From: JBDKFK01 sp039798745
GTDB lineage: Bacteria; Patescibacteriota; Microgenomatia; UBA1406; GWC2-37-13
DNA length: 20,157 nt
Direction of reading: 5' to 3'
Assembly (NCBI GenBank): GCA_039798745.1
Contig: JBDKFK010000029.1
Coordinates: 1-20,157 of the forward strand
Shown: positions 6,968 through 14,908 of the stretch, piece by piece
Position numbering within the stretch: the stretch's first letter is position 1
Layout: every line of letters begins with the position of its first letter
The notes under the pieces: model-generated
What the model was told of the DNA's origin: nothing
The model's database searches: none
Seen by the model: only the letters and a program-made list of their open reading frames with translations
Translations under genes and position numbers: made by a program

Positions 6968-9900
6968 ATGGACATAAAGACTATTAGTTCAAAGTATGCA
7001 AAGATTTTTTCATATCTGTTCTTTGCGTCTTTTCTCCTGCTTGTTATTCTGCTTCACCCTAAACCTGCTGAAGCATGGACATGGCCCAACTGCGGAGGAT
7101 TGAGTGGACCCACATCAATAACACTTGGACAGAGCGCCACATATACCGGCAACTTTTCATCACCTGATGGCAACTTAGGAGCTCTCATCGGCTATGGAAC
7201 AGGTAGTTCATGGATTGGTCCCTGGCCGCCCCGGTATCCCGGAGGAACAGGTTATTCCGGAAGTTGGACTATTACACCGACATCTGCCGGCACATACTGG
7301 GTTATGTGTCGTGTGTGGAATGATAGTTTTGCTGAGTGTGATGGTGCCACCTATCTAGGCATCACAAAGTGTGCCGCGGGAGGGGGAAGCCTTACCTTAT
7401 CTGTCGCAGCTGCAAAGCTAAATCCTCCAACTAACTTAAGTGTCACATGTCCGGCTCCGGGTACAGCAGCTACTTTCACATATACAGTTGATCCAAGAGT
7501 GGCGTATGGAAGACTAAGTATAAGAGATAATACAAATGGACAAACATTTACCTATTCTGAAATAAGTAGATTTACGTGGCCTCAAACTGTAGCAGGACAT
7601 TCATATGGTTGGAGTGTACAAAGTCAATCACAAGGTTCTTTACCAGGCTATACAACGAGCGATCCCACAACAGGACCCAATTTTACCTGCACTGCGTCAG
7701 CACCCACAGCCACTCCTGATCCCCGGATAGCACAATGTACTGCAGGCGGAGGTACGTGGGGTATGTTTCCTAACACCTGTGCTGATAACTGTGGTGCAGG
7801 ATCATTGTGTTTTCAGGCAATGACACCAGGTTGTAACTGTGCGGGTACAGCTTGTTGGAATAACCCAACCAAACGCTGTCTAGTAGTCACTTCGCCCCCT
7901 GTCCCACCAACTGCAACCCGGACCCCAACACGTACTCCCACGCGAACACCCACACGAGCAAGTAGTCCAACCCGTACTCCTACACGGACACCAACAAGAA
8001 TACCAACAAGTAATGCTACGCCAACGCGAACACCGACCCGTACCCCAACAAGAACACCAACACGCGTAGGGACTGCGACACGTACACCAACCCGAACTCC
8101 TACACGAGTAGCAGGCACTGCTACACGAACGCCGACCCGTACACCGACGAGAACTCCCACGCGAGCAGGCACTGCAACACGAACGCCAACACGAACGCCA
8201 ACAAGAGTAGGAACGGCAACGAGAACACCTACGAGAACCCCAACGAGAGTGGCAGGTACAGCGACACGGACACCGACGAGAACTCCCACGCGTACGCCGA
8301 CGAGAACTCCGACACGGACACCCACCTCAAATGGATCACCGACACGAACACCAACACGTACGCCAACGCGAACACCTACAAGGACCCCAACGGCAGGAGG
8401 ACCGACGAATACCCCAACCCGAACACCCACACGAACCCCAACGCGAACCCCAACTCCGACAATTACACGAGGAGGCGTAAGCCATCTGGCGTGTCAGGCA
8501 GCAAGCTGTGTCGCGGTTGCGGGAGCAGGAGCGAATACGTGTAGTACGGCGGGAGCATGTGTGCAGAACCAGGTGGGAGCACCACCAGCCGGAGCATGCG
8601 GACCATTTAGTGCGAATATTACCTGTACGTGTTCAAATGAATGTTGTCCGTCAACATGTGCGAGTGGCGTAGCATGCGGAGACACCCAGACGGTGAATAG
8701 TTGTAATTCTCAAACGCCTCAACAGGCACCTACGGTGTCTTCTGTCAGACAACCAGATGGTGGAGTCACGATTCAGACGAGATACGTTACCGTAAACTGG
8801 AGTTTTGGAGCAGGGAACAATACCTGTGGCAGTCCCTGGGGATTTAACTGTCCGCAGGATGGCGGAGACAATCGAAGATTCCATCTGGTGATTGCAGACA
8901 ATGCAGGATTTAGTAATCCTATTGTGGACGCGAATAATATCGTGAGAACTGCCACCAGCTATACAACCACGTCAAGTGACGGAGCGTTAACGGCAAACAC
9001 AACGTATTATGTTCGGGTCTGTGCCGCCAACTATCAGGAAACGTGTTCACCTACCGCAACCTTTACGAAAACAGCATATACCAACCTTACGTTTAGCTGT
9101 TCGAGTGTGGGAGAGTATGATGCCTCGTCCGGCACCCCGTACTCATCAGCCGGAGCAACCGCCACCAGTTCAACTGATTTCACCTACACCGCGCCGAATA
9201 TGGATGGGGTTGATTCGTCCTGTAGTTTGACAACGACCGGGAGTAACCCGGTTACCATTACCGGATGTTCATGCTTAGTAAGTTTTGATAATGTAAACGG
9301 TGATCCTGATCCCACGCAGGACTTTACTCTTGCTGCGGTACGTTACAATTCGCAGCTTTACAGCGGACTGTGTCTGCAATCAGGAGGAGTCTGTCAGAAC
9401 CCGATCACAGTAAGTGGTGGAGCAGGGTCAGCACCGGTATATTTCTCGATTGCGCAGGGATCGAGTTACTTTAAGCTGAAGAATGTTATTTATCAGACCA
9501 AAAGTGAAATCAACTCACCGTTCCCGGTCTCAGCATTGCCGTATGATACCGATGACACAGATGGATCGTATCTCATCATTGGTGATTCGGCCGCAGCATA
9601 TGGATCCGTAGGATCAGCGTTATCCTCGGAAAGTCTCGTCTTAGGAAATGGACAAGTTTCTCGCAAAAGTTGGAGCAATGGCACATACAACGCGGGATTA
9701 TCCTTATCAGCAACGAGATACATTGATTACATCCGATCACGGAAAGAGTATCAGACCATCAACTCACTGGCAAACCTGTCGAGTGAGAAAGTAAACGTAT
9801 GGAATGGAGACCTCACCATAGATGGGGGAAACATAACAAACTTTAATGACAAAAATGTGATTCTTGTGGTGACCGGAACGCTTTCGTTCAATACAGCGAC

Positions 9901-10204
9901 ATATAATCCGACAAACGGAAGTACGGCATTTGTGGCAAAGACGATTAATATGTACAAAGACACAACATTTGTGAGTGAAGCACGGGGTATATTTTTGGCC
10001 GACACGATAAATCTAGGAACGAGCACCGAACCGTTGAAAGTAACCGGGAACATGTCCTCAACGGCAAACGCGATAGCGACCGGTACACGACGCCGTGATG
10101 ATGGACGAAAGCCCTCACTGTTTGTTGTCTTTGATCCACAGGTATATATGGAGCTGTTACCCTATTTCTCCACCGTTACCTATGAGTGGAAAGAAGTGCG
10201 TTAA
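6968..10204 (+). CDS. Large secreted Cys-rich surface protein with Arg-rich TPTR stalk
   Basis: A 1078-aa exported protein of unknown function. Residues 11-30 form a signal-peptide core, with a signal peptidase I site after AEA (34-36). Residues about 37-135 look Ig-like and about 152-230 Fn3-like. A Cys-rich patch at 257-304 (CTAGGGTW, NTCADNC, MTPGCNC, ACWNN) resembles patches I associate with CPR surface proteins. Residues 315-501 are a TPTR repeat stalk with 37 Arg and no acidic residue. A second Cys-rich patch (509-579) follows, then an Fn3-like module (about 588-700) and a module at about 705-850. The C-terminal region (about 885-1078) has beta-rich stretches such as VNVWNGDLTIDGGNITNF and ends FDPQVYMELLPYFSTVTYEWKEVR in two steps. 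No LPXTG motif or C-terminal membrane anchor is visible. The next gene, a PilX-like protein, starts 12 bp downstream, so the two may act in one pilus-like structure (inference). Confidence 0.85.
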   Translation: MDIKTISSKYAKIFSYLFFASFLLLVILLHPKPAEAWTWPNCGGLSGPTSITLGQSATYTGNFSSPDGNLGALIGYGTGSSWIGPWPPRYPGGTGYSGSWTITPTSAGTYWVMCRVWNDSFAECDGATYLGITKCAAGGGSLTLSVAAAKLNPPTNLSVTCPAPGTAATFTYTVDPRVAYGRLSIRDNTNGQTFTYSEISRFTWPQTVAGHSYGWSVQSQSQGSLPGYTTSDPTTGPNFTCTASAPTATPDPRIAQCTAGGGTWGMFPNTCADNCGAGSLCFQAMTPGCNCAGTACWNNPTKRCLVVTSPPVPPTATRTPTRTPTRTPTRASSPTRTPTRTPTRIPTSNATPTRTPTRTPTRTPTRVGTATRTPTRTPTRVAGTATRTPTRTPTRTPTRAGTATRTPTRTPTRVGTATRTPTRTPTRVAGTATRTPTRTPTRTPTRTPTRTPTSNGSPTRTPTRTPTRTPTRTPTAGGPTNTPTRTPTRTPTRTPTPTITRGGVSHLACQAASCVAVAGAGANTCSTAGACVQNQVGAPPAGACGPFSANITCTCSNECCPSTCASGVACGDTQTVNSCNSQTPQQAPTVSSVRQPDGGVTIQTRYVTVNWSFGAGNNTCGSPWGFNCPQDGGDNRRFHLVIADNAGFSNPIVDANNIVRTATSYTTTSSDGALTANTTYYVRVCAANYQETCSPTATFTKTAYTNLTFSCSSVGEYDASSGTPYSSAGATATSSTDFTYTAPNMDGVDSSCSLTTTGSNPVTITGCSCLVSFDNVNGDPDPTQDFTLAAVRYNSQLYSGLCLQSGGVCQNPITVSGGAGSAPVYFSIAQGSSYFKLKNVIYQTKSEINSPFPVSALPYDTDDTDGSYLIIGDSAAAYGSVGSALSSESLVLGNGQVSRKSWSNGTYNAGLSLSATRYIDYIRSRKEYQTINSLANLSSEKVNVWNGDLTIDGGNITNFNDKNVILVVTGTLSFNTATYNPTNGSTAFVAKTINMYKDTTFVSEARGIFLADTINLGTSTEPLKVTGNMSSTANAIATGTRRRDDGRKPSLFVVFDPQVYMELLPYFSTVTYEWKEVR
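7910..8470 (+). repeat. Degenerate 12-bp tandem repeat encoding the TPTR stalk
   Basis: The tract is built on a 12-base unit of the form ACN-CCN-ACN-CGN/AGR, encoding Thr-Pro-Thr-Arg. Short breaks such as VGTA, VAGTA, SNG and AGG impose a higher-order period of roughly 14-19 residues. Third positions vary widely between units, so the protein sequence rather than the DNA has been conserved. Some stretches are freshly copied: 8141-8163 and 8270-8292 are an exact 23-base direct repeat. Confidence 0.92.
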
Positions 10205-10216
10205 TTTATACTTAAT

Positions 10217-11047
10217 ATGAATAAAACAATGAATGTAAAATCAGGTGTCCATGAATACGAACGAGGGCAGATACTGCTTATCGTAATCATGTTGGTCGCG
10301 ACAGTAGTGACGATAGTGACAACAATATCGTTCAAATCAACCACGGATACGCAGTTGACGAAGTTACAGGAAGACTCTCAGCGGACACTTGCGGCAGCAG
10401 AGGCAGGGATAGAGAAAGTAATCGGGGAGAATATTACGGCAAATCAGACCTATGTATACAGTAACCTGGATCTGGATAACCTAAGCGGGATACAGGCATC
10501 GGCAAGTCAGGTATCGGTTTCAACGGCAGTAGGAAGTGACTTTGTGACGCCGATGGAACAGAAGGATCAGGCATATACCTTTTATCTTGCGGATTATCAG
10601 AGTGGCGTATTCGGAAATGGCTATGATGGCACGCTGACGGTGTATTACGGGAGTGAGGGAGCGTGTGGACAGATCGCCCTGGAGATGACGGTGTTATCGG
10701 GAGCAAGCGCGCCCTATGCCATTAAGCGCTATATCGCAGACACCGGAAGTTTACTGGGATCCGGTACAGATAATATCGGGCGAAGCGCAGTAACTACGGT
10801 TGAAGGGGTAAAGTTTAACTGTGCCACTGACGCGATTGATATAGGGGCAGTGAGCGATCCCCGGCTTATAGTGGTGCGCACGTTGTTTGATAAGACACGG
10901 TTAGGATTTGTAGGAGACCGTACGCTGAAAAGTCAGGGACGGGTGATTATGTCAGAAGCCAAATCTCAGACCGGTGTGGTAAAACGTGTACAGCTTTTTC
11001 AGAGTCTTCCCCAAATCCCCGCTGAATTCTTTGTGACTACCTTCTGA
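10217..11047 (+). CDS. PilX-like pilus-assembly/minor pilin-like protein
   Basis: A 276-aa protein. After a short polar leader it has RGQILLIVIMLVATVVTIVTTI (about 16-37), then a Ser/Thr-rich helix with LTKLQEDSQRTLAAAEAGIEK (47-67). This combination, a hydrophobic N-terminal helix followed by 'S.R....AEAGIE', is typical of PilX_N-type type IV pilus accessory proteins and pseudopilin-like proteins in CPR genomes. The residue after Gly17 is Gln rather than Phe, so processing by prepilin peptidase is uncertain. The rest is beta-rich and unassigned. It starts 12 bp after the stalk-protein gene without a Shine-Dalgarno and is probably co-transcribed and translationally coupled. Sampled GC is about 50%, clearly above most neighbouring genes. 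It ends with TGA. Confidence 0.7.
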   Translation: MNKTMNVKSGVHEYERGQILLIVIMLVATVVTIVTTISFKSTTDTQLTKLQEDSQRTLAAAEAGIEKVIGENITANQTYVYSNLDLDNLSGIQASASQVSVSTAVGSDFVTPMEQKDQAYTFYLADYQSGVFGNGYDGTLTVYYGSEGACGQIALEMTVLSGASAPYAIKRYIADTGSLLGSGTDNIGRSAVTTVEGVKFNCATDAIDIGAVSDPRLIVVRTLFDKTRLGFVGDRTLKSQGRVIMSEAKSQTGVVKRVQLFQSLPQIPAEFFVTTF

Positions 11048-11102
11048 TATATACATGATTTGAGTGGTATAAAATTGTGGTGATTTTTTGTTTATAAACT
11101 AG

Positions 11103-11108
11103 TATAAT
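11103..11108 (+). promoter_or_regulatory. -10 box of the cyclophilin gene
   Basis: A perfect TATAAT lies 7 bases before the first ATG (11116), which places the expected transcription start at or next to the start codon. A convincing -35 at normal spacing is not visible; TGATTT (11081-11086, 16 bp away) is the best but weak candidate. Confidence 0.55.
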
Positions 11109-11115
11109 CTTCCTG

Positions 11116-11802
11116 ATGTCTATGAAAAATACCGGATTACTCATACTGTTTTTATTTCCTATTTTACTGGCAGGTGCTTTATATCTAAACTCCTCTAAAA
11201 CAAACAGTCAGAGCGCAACGAACGAAGAAGTGGCCGGCTACACAACAGACAACTCAACTCGGACGGCTGAACCGAGTATTACAACATTACCTCAGCCAAC
11301 AACACAAGCTATGGACATAGATAAAAGCAAAAAATACACCGCAACATTAAAGACATCGGCAGGTGATATAGTAATCGAATTAAATACGCAGCAAACTCCC
11401 ATTACTGCCAATAATTTCATTACTCTGGCCAAAAAGAATTTTTATAATAACACCATTTTTCATCGCGTGATCAAAGGATTTATGATCCAGGGTGGCGATC
11501 CTAAAGGAAACGGAACAGGAGGCCCGGGATATAAATTTAATGACGAACCTTTTGAAGGCGAATATACACGGGGAACAATAGCTATGGCCAACGCGGGACC
11601 CAACACAAACGGAAGTCAATTCTTTATAATGCACCAGGATTACGCTCTTCCCAAGAACTACGTAATATTTGGTAAAGTAATCCAGGGTATCGAGGTAGTT
11701 GATGCTATCGCGAACTCGGAAGTAGAGACCAGCTCATCAGGAGAATCTTCTAAACCTGTTAAACCAACCGTTGTTCAGACGGTTGTGATAAACGAGCAAT
11801 AA
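11116..11802 (+). CDS. Membrane-anchored cyclophilin-type peptidyl-prolyl isomerase
   Basis: A 228-aa protein. Residues 7-24 form an N-terminal membrane segment or uncleaved signal; no lipobox Cys is present. A Ser/Thr-rich linker runs to about 70, and the cyclophilin domain fills about 73-227. Key elements are VIELNTQQTPITANNF (86-101), FHRVIKGFMIQGGDP (115-129) containing the catalytic Arg R117, the MANAGPNTNGSQFFI stretch (157-171), and NYVIFGKV (181-188). The Trp of the eukaryotic cyclosporin-binding loop is absent, as is usual in small bacterial cyclophilins. It probably catalyses prolyl cis-trans isomerisation outside the membrane, which fits the Pro-rich exported proteins encoded nearby (inference). 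A second in-frame ATG at 11122 is possible; 11116 fits the -10 box as a leaderless start. Confidence 0.93.
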   Translation: MSMKNTGLLILFLFPILLAGALYLNSSKTNSQSATNEEVAGYTTDNSTRTAEPSITTLPQPTTQAMDIDKSKKYTATLKTSAGDIVIELNTQQTPITANNFITLAKKNFYNNTIFHRVIKGFMIQGGDPKGNGTGGPGYKFNDEPFEGEYTRGTIAMANAGPNTNGSQFFIMHQDYALPKNYVIFGKVIQGIEVVDAIANSEVETSSSGESSKPVKPTVVQTVVINEQ

Positions 11803-11811
11803 GCGTATAAT
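11783..11811 (+). promoter_or_regulatory. Promoter of gatCAB
   Basis: TTGTGA (11783-11788), a 17-bp spacer and a perfect TATAAT (11806-11811) give a good sigma70-type promoter. The -35 box lies inside the 3' end of the cyclophilin gene. The expected start of transcription is about 10 bases before the gatC ATG. Confidence 0.7.
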
Positions 11812-11828
11812 TTTGGCCTAACATACAT

Positions 11829-12134
11829 ATGTCCAGTACGCACACAAAATTGTCTAAAAGTGATATTCTACATCTTGCAAAACTTGCGAATCTTTCGATA
11901 TCAGACGCAGAGATATCAAAATATGAGTCACAACTTGCTGAGACTATAGATTATGTGGAAAATATGAAAGAGCTTGATACAAAAGGAGTTGCCGTAACTT
12001 CGCAGACTACAGATCTTACAAATATTTTTTTTGATGACGGTTTGGTAAACAACCGTGCGCTCACATCTGAAGAGGCAGTCGCCAACTCAAAGACTAAACA
12101 GAATGGATATTTTAAAGTTAAGAAAATAATGTAA
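11829..12134 (+). CDS. gatC: Glutamyl/aspartyl-tRNA amidotransferase subunit C
   Basis: GatC is the small subunit that stabilises the GatA-GatB interface in the transamidation of Glu-tRNA(Gln) and Asp-tRNA(Asn). The 101-aa product has normal family length and the typical pattern: HLAKLANLSISDAEISKYESQL (15-36 region), then ETIDYVENMKELDTKGV, and a C-terminal NGYFKVKKIM. It is the first gene of gatC-gatA-gatB and has its own promoter just upstream. gatA begins 2 bp after its stop. No Shine-Dalgarno is present. Confidence 0.94.
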   Translation: MSSTHTKLSKSDILHLAKLANLSISDAEISKYESQLAETIDYVENMKELDTKGVAVTSQTTDLTNIFFDDGLVNNRALTSEEAVANSKTKQNGYFKVKKIM

Positions 12135-12136
12135 GT

Positions 12137-13525
12137 ATGGATATTCTCGGAAAATCGGCAGTAGAATTGTTGGAAAGTCTGAAGAAAAAAGAGTTCTCCG
12201 AAAAAGAACTGTTTGCATACTTTCATAAAAGAATTGAGCGATATAATTCTAAATTTAATGCATTTCTTACCTTAGCTGAATCCACAGACGAAAACCATGA
12301 AGGGCCGCTGGGCGGCATTCCGTTTGCGATGAAAGATAATTTTTGCACAAAAGGCGTTAGAACTACCGCCTCATCAAAAGTGCTCGAACATTTTATACCT
12401 CCTTATGATTCGACCGTAACCATTCGTATGAACCAGTCCGGTGCGGTTCTCCAGGGAAAAACGAATATGGATGCTTGGGCGCATGGATCATCAACCGAAA
12501 CATCTGACTTTGGACCATCCAAAAATCCATGGAATACAGACAGGGCACCTGGAGGTTCTTCGGGAGGTTCTGCTGCTGCCATAAGCGCATATCTAAGTCC
12601 GATTGCTATTGGTTCAGAAACAGCAGGATCTATACGACAGCCGGCTGCCTGGTGTGGCGTCGTGGGACTTAAACCTACGTACGGACGGGTTCCCCGATAC
12701 GGTGTTGTAGCTATGGGCTCTTCTCTTGATTGTCCGGGACCTATGACCATAACTGCAGAGGACGCTGCGTTAGTACTTGAAGTAATAGCCGGCAACGATA
12801 GTTACGACGCGACAAGTTCGCCTGTACCCGTAGGATCGTATCGTAAAGAAATGAAAAAGAAGCGCAAGATGACCATAGGTATAGCCGATGAATATATGGA
12901 AAATATCAGCGACGACGTGAAAAAACGCGTTGACGAAGCGATAGAAATTTTCAAGAAACAGGGACATACAATAAAAAAAGTAAAACTTATTTCACCCAAA
13001 TACGCTATCTCGGTTTATACAATTATTCAGAGAGCTGAAGTTTCGTCTAACCTTGCGCGTTATGACGGCATTCGCTATGGAAATGACCGTACTCATTTTG
13101 GTCAGGAGGCAAAAAGACGTATTATGCTAGGAGCCTATACACTGTCCTATGGTTATTATGACGCATTCTACAAAAAAGCACAGCAGGTAAGAACACTCAT
13201 TATTGAAGATTTTAAGCGGGTATTTAATGAGGTTGATGTGATAGTGTCTCCGACAACTCCTGTAACGGCGCTTAAACTTGGCGAGTTTGAGAAGTATCCA
13301 TTCTTTGGTGAGGTTATGGATATTCTCAATGAAGGCGCGGCTGTATCGGGAATTCCGGCAATTAATATTCCGTGTGGATTAGATAGCCAGAAGCTTCCTG
13401 TGGGATTACAGATAATGGGAAACTATTTTGACGAGTCGACGATACTGAACCTTGCGTATCAGTTTGAAAAGGAAACTAATTATTTTGATGTGATTAAAAA
13501 AGGATTTGAACGATATAAAGAATAA
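12137..13525 (+). CDS. gatA: Glutamyl/aspartyl-tRNA amidotransferase subunit A
   Basis: GatA is the amidase-signature subunit that hydrolyses glutamine and channels ammonia to GatB. The 462-aa product is slightly shorter than the common 475-490. The Lys-Ser-cisSer triad is present with normal spacing: K66 in PFAMKDN, S141 in the GGSSGGSAAA motif, and S165 in GSETAGSIRQPA. The last motif is usually GSDTGGSIRQPA; the Asp-to-Glu and Gly-to-Ala changes leave the catalytic Ser in place. GVVGLKPTYGRV follows at 174-185, and the C-terminal GIPAINIPCGL and PVGLQIMG elements are present. It starts 2 bp after gatC and stops 4 bp before gatB, so the three subunits are probably translated in a coupled manner. 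Confidence 0.96.
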   Translation: MDILGKSAVELLESLKKKEFSEKELFAYFHKRIERYNSKFNAFLTLAESTDENHEGPLGGIPFAMKDNFCTKGVRTTASSKVLEHFIPPYDSTVTIRMNQSGAVLQGKTNMDAWAHGSSTETSDFGPSKNPWNTDRAPGGSSGGSAAAISAYLSPIAIGSETAGSIRQPAAWCGVVGLKPTYGRVPRYGVVAMGSSLDCPGPMTITAEDAALVLEVIAGNDSYDATSSPVPVGSYRKEMKKKRKMTIGIADEYMENISDDVKKRVDEAIEIFKKQGHTIKKVKLISPKYAISVYTIIQRAEVSSNLARYDGIRYGNDRTHFGQEAKRRIMLGAYTLSYGYYDAFYKKAQQVRTLIIEDFKRVFNEVDVIVSPTTPVTALKLGEFEKYPFFGEVMDILNEGAAVSGIPAINIPCGLDSQKLPVGLQIMGNYFDESTILNLAYQFEKETNYFDVIKKGFERYKE

Positions 13526-13529
13526 AACA

Positions 13530-14873
13530 ATGAAACAACAATATCCTGTTATCGGACTTGAAATCCATGTAGAGCTAAAAACAGACTCAAAAATGTTTTG
13601 TCAGTGCTCAGCTGACTATTTTGGAAAAAAACCTAATACCCATGTGTGTCCTGTGTGTCTTGGTATGCCTGGAGCCCTGCCAGTTCCCAATAGACAAGCA
13701 ATAGAGTGGGCTATACTCATAGGCAAGGCGCTTGGTTGCACAATTAATAAAATTTCCAAATTTGATCGCAAGCATTATTTTTACCCTGATCTGCCGAAAG
13801 GATATCAGATAAGTCAGTATGACGAACCTTTTTGTGTGAACGGAGCAGTGGCGATAAAGGAAAAAACATTCAGAATTCACAGAGTTCATCTGGAAGAAGA
13901 TACAGGCAAACTCATTCATGGAGAAAATAAAACTCTAGTTGATTTCAATCGTTCTAGCGTACCGCTTGTAGAGATAGTAACCGAACCAGATTTTCACAAC
14001 TCCGACGATGTTCGTGCCTTTCTTGAAGAACTACAGGTCATAATACGTTATCTGAATGTCTCAGATGCTGATATGGAAAAAGGCTCGATGCGTCTTGAGC
14101 CGAATATCTCACTCATTCTTAATCACGATGGCTCACCTGATCCTGAGTTACCAAAATACAAGGTAGAGGTAAAAAACATAAATTCTTTCCGGTATGTAAA
14201 GGATGCGATTGAGTATGAGCTAAAACGACAGGCAGAGATTCTTGAGACAGGAGAGCTTCCCCCGCAGGAAACACGCGGTTATAATGAAACAAAAGGGATT
14301 ACCTATTCACAAAGATCTAAAGAAGATGCTCATGATTATAGATATTTCCCTGAACCAGATATTCCACCGATAGTGTTTACTGAAAAGCAGTTAGAACAGA
14401 TTTTTGAATCATTACCGGAGTTACCAGGTGAGAAAATTATACGGTATAAAACGCAGTATAAACTGCGCCCGCAGGACGCGTTCATCATAACCCGTAACAG
14501 AACTACTGCCGACTATTTTGAACACGTAGTGCATGAGTTTGAAAAACACCGGCCGGTATCAAATCATGAAGTAGAAGACATCCCGCAAAAAGTAGCTAAT
14601 TATATTATCAACAAGAAAATCCCCGTTGATGTATCGGCGGAAGAGTTTGTAAGACAGGCGCTAGAACTGATGGCACCAAAACAAACGGACACTAAATTGC
14701 TCGATGAAATGATCGCTAAAGTTGTTGGTGCAAATCCTAAGGCTGTTGAAGATTACAATAAGGGTAAACAGAACTCCATAATGTTTCTTATGGGACAGGT
14801 GATGAAAGAGATGAAAGGCAAGGCGGACGCACAAACCGTGAAGAATGAGCTAATCAAAATACTCTCAAAATAA
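13530..14873 (+). CDS. gatB: Glutamyl/aspartyl-tRNA amidotransferase subunit B
   Basis: GatB activates the tRNA-bound Glu or Asp with ATP and receives ammonia from GatA. The 447-aa product shows the family N-terminus PVIGLEIHVELKT, a zinc site with C24/C26 and C40/C43 (FCQC ... CPVC), KFDRKHYFYPDLPKGYQISQYD and VHLEEDTGKL in the kinase-like cradle, and DYRYFPEPDIPP. A C-terminal helical/YqeY-like tail ends QTVKNELIKILSK. I chose the ATG at 13530, 4 bp after gatA, over a TTG at 13506 that would overlap gatA; only the ATG gives the normal short N-terminus before PVIGLEIH. It completes the gatCAB operon. Confidence 0.96.
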   Translation: MKQQYPVIGLEIHVELKTDSKMFCQCSADYFGKKPNTHVCPVCLGMPGALPVPNRQAIEWAILIGKALGCTINKISKFDRKHYFYPDLPKGYQISQYDEPFCVNGAVAIKEKTFRIHRVHLEEDTGKLIHGENKTLVDFNRSSVPLVEIVTEPDFHNSDDVRAFLEELQVIIRYLNVSDADMEKGSMRLEPNISLILNHDGSPDPELPKYKVEVKNINSFRYVKDAIEYELKRQAEILETGELPPQETRGYNETKGITYSQRSKEDAHDYRYFPEPDIPPIVFTEKQLEQIFESLPELPGEKIIRYKTQYKLRPQDAFIITRNRTTADYFEHVVHEFEKHRPVSNHEVEDIPQKVANYIINKKIPVDVSAEEFVRQALELMAPKQTDTKLLDEMIAKVVGANPKAVEDYNKGKQNSIMFLMGQVMKEMKGKADAQTVKNELIKILSK

Positions 14874-14908
14874 TGTGGATTATATCAAAGGAAACATTTC
14901 TGCTATTA

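Noticed and set aside
7813..8430. A 205-codon open frame on the minus strand opposite the stalk tract, encoding a VGVRVGV-type repeat.
   Set aside because: It is open only because the reverse complement of ACN/CCN/CGN codons contains no stops. It is low-complexity, with no start signal and no family resemblance.
7910..8470. Possible CRISPR array or intergenic satellite because of the dense short repeats.
   Set aside because: The repeats are in frame, have a 12-base codon-based period with free third positions, have no spacers, and lie inside a long coding sequence. No cas genes are nearby.
12403..12795. Minus-strand open frame of 130 codons opposite gatA.
   Set aside because: It lies wholly within a strongly conserved gatA frame, and its translation looks like no known family.
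13506..13529. TTG-initiated extension of gatB overlapping gatA.
   Set aside because: The extra eight residues precede the normal GatB start, and an ATG lies 4 bp after the gatA stop.
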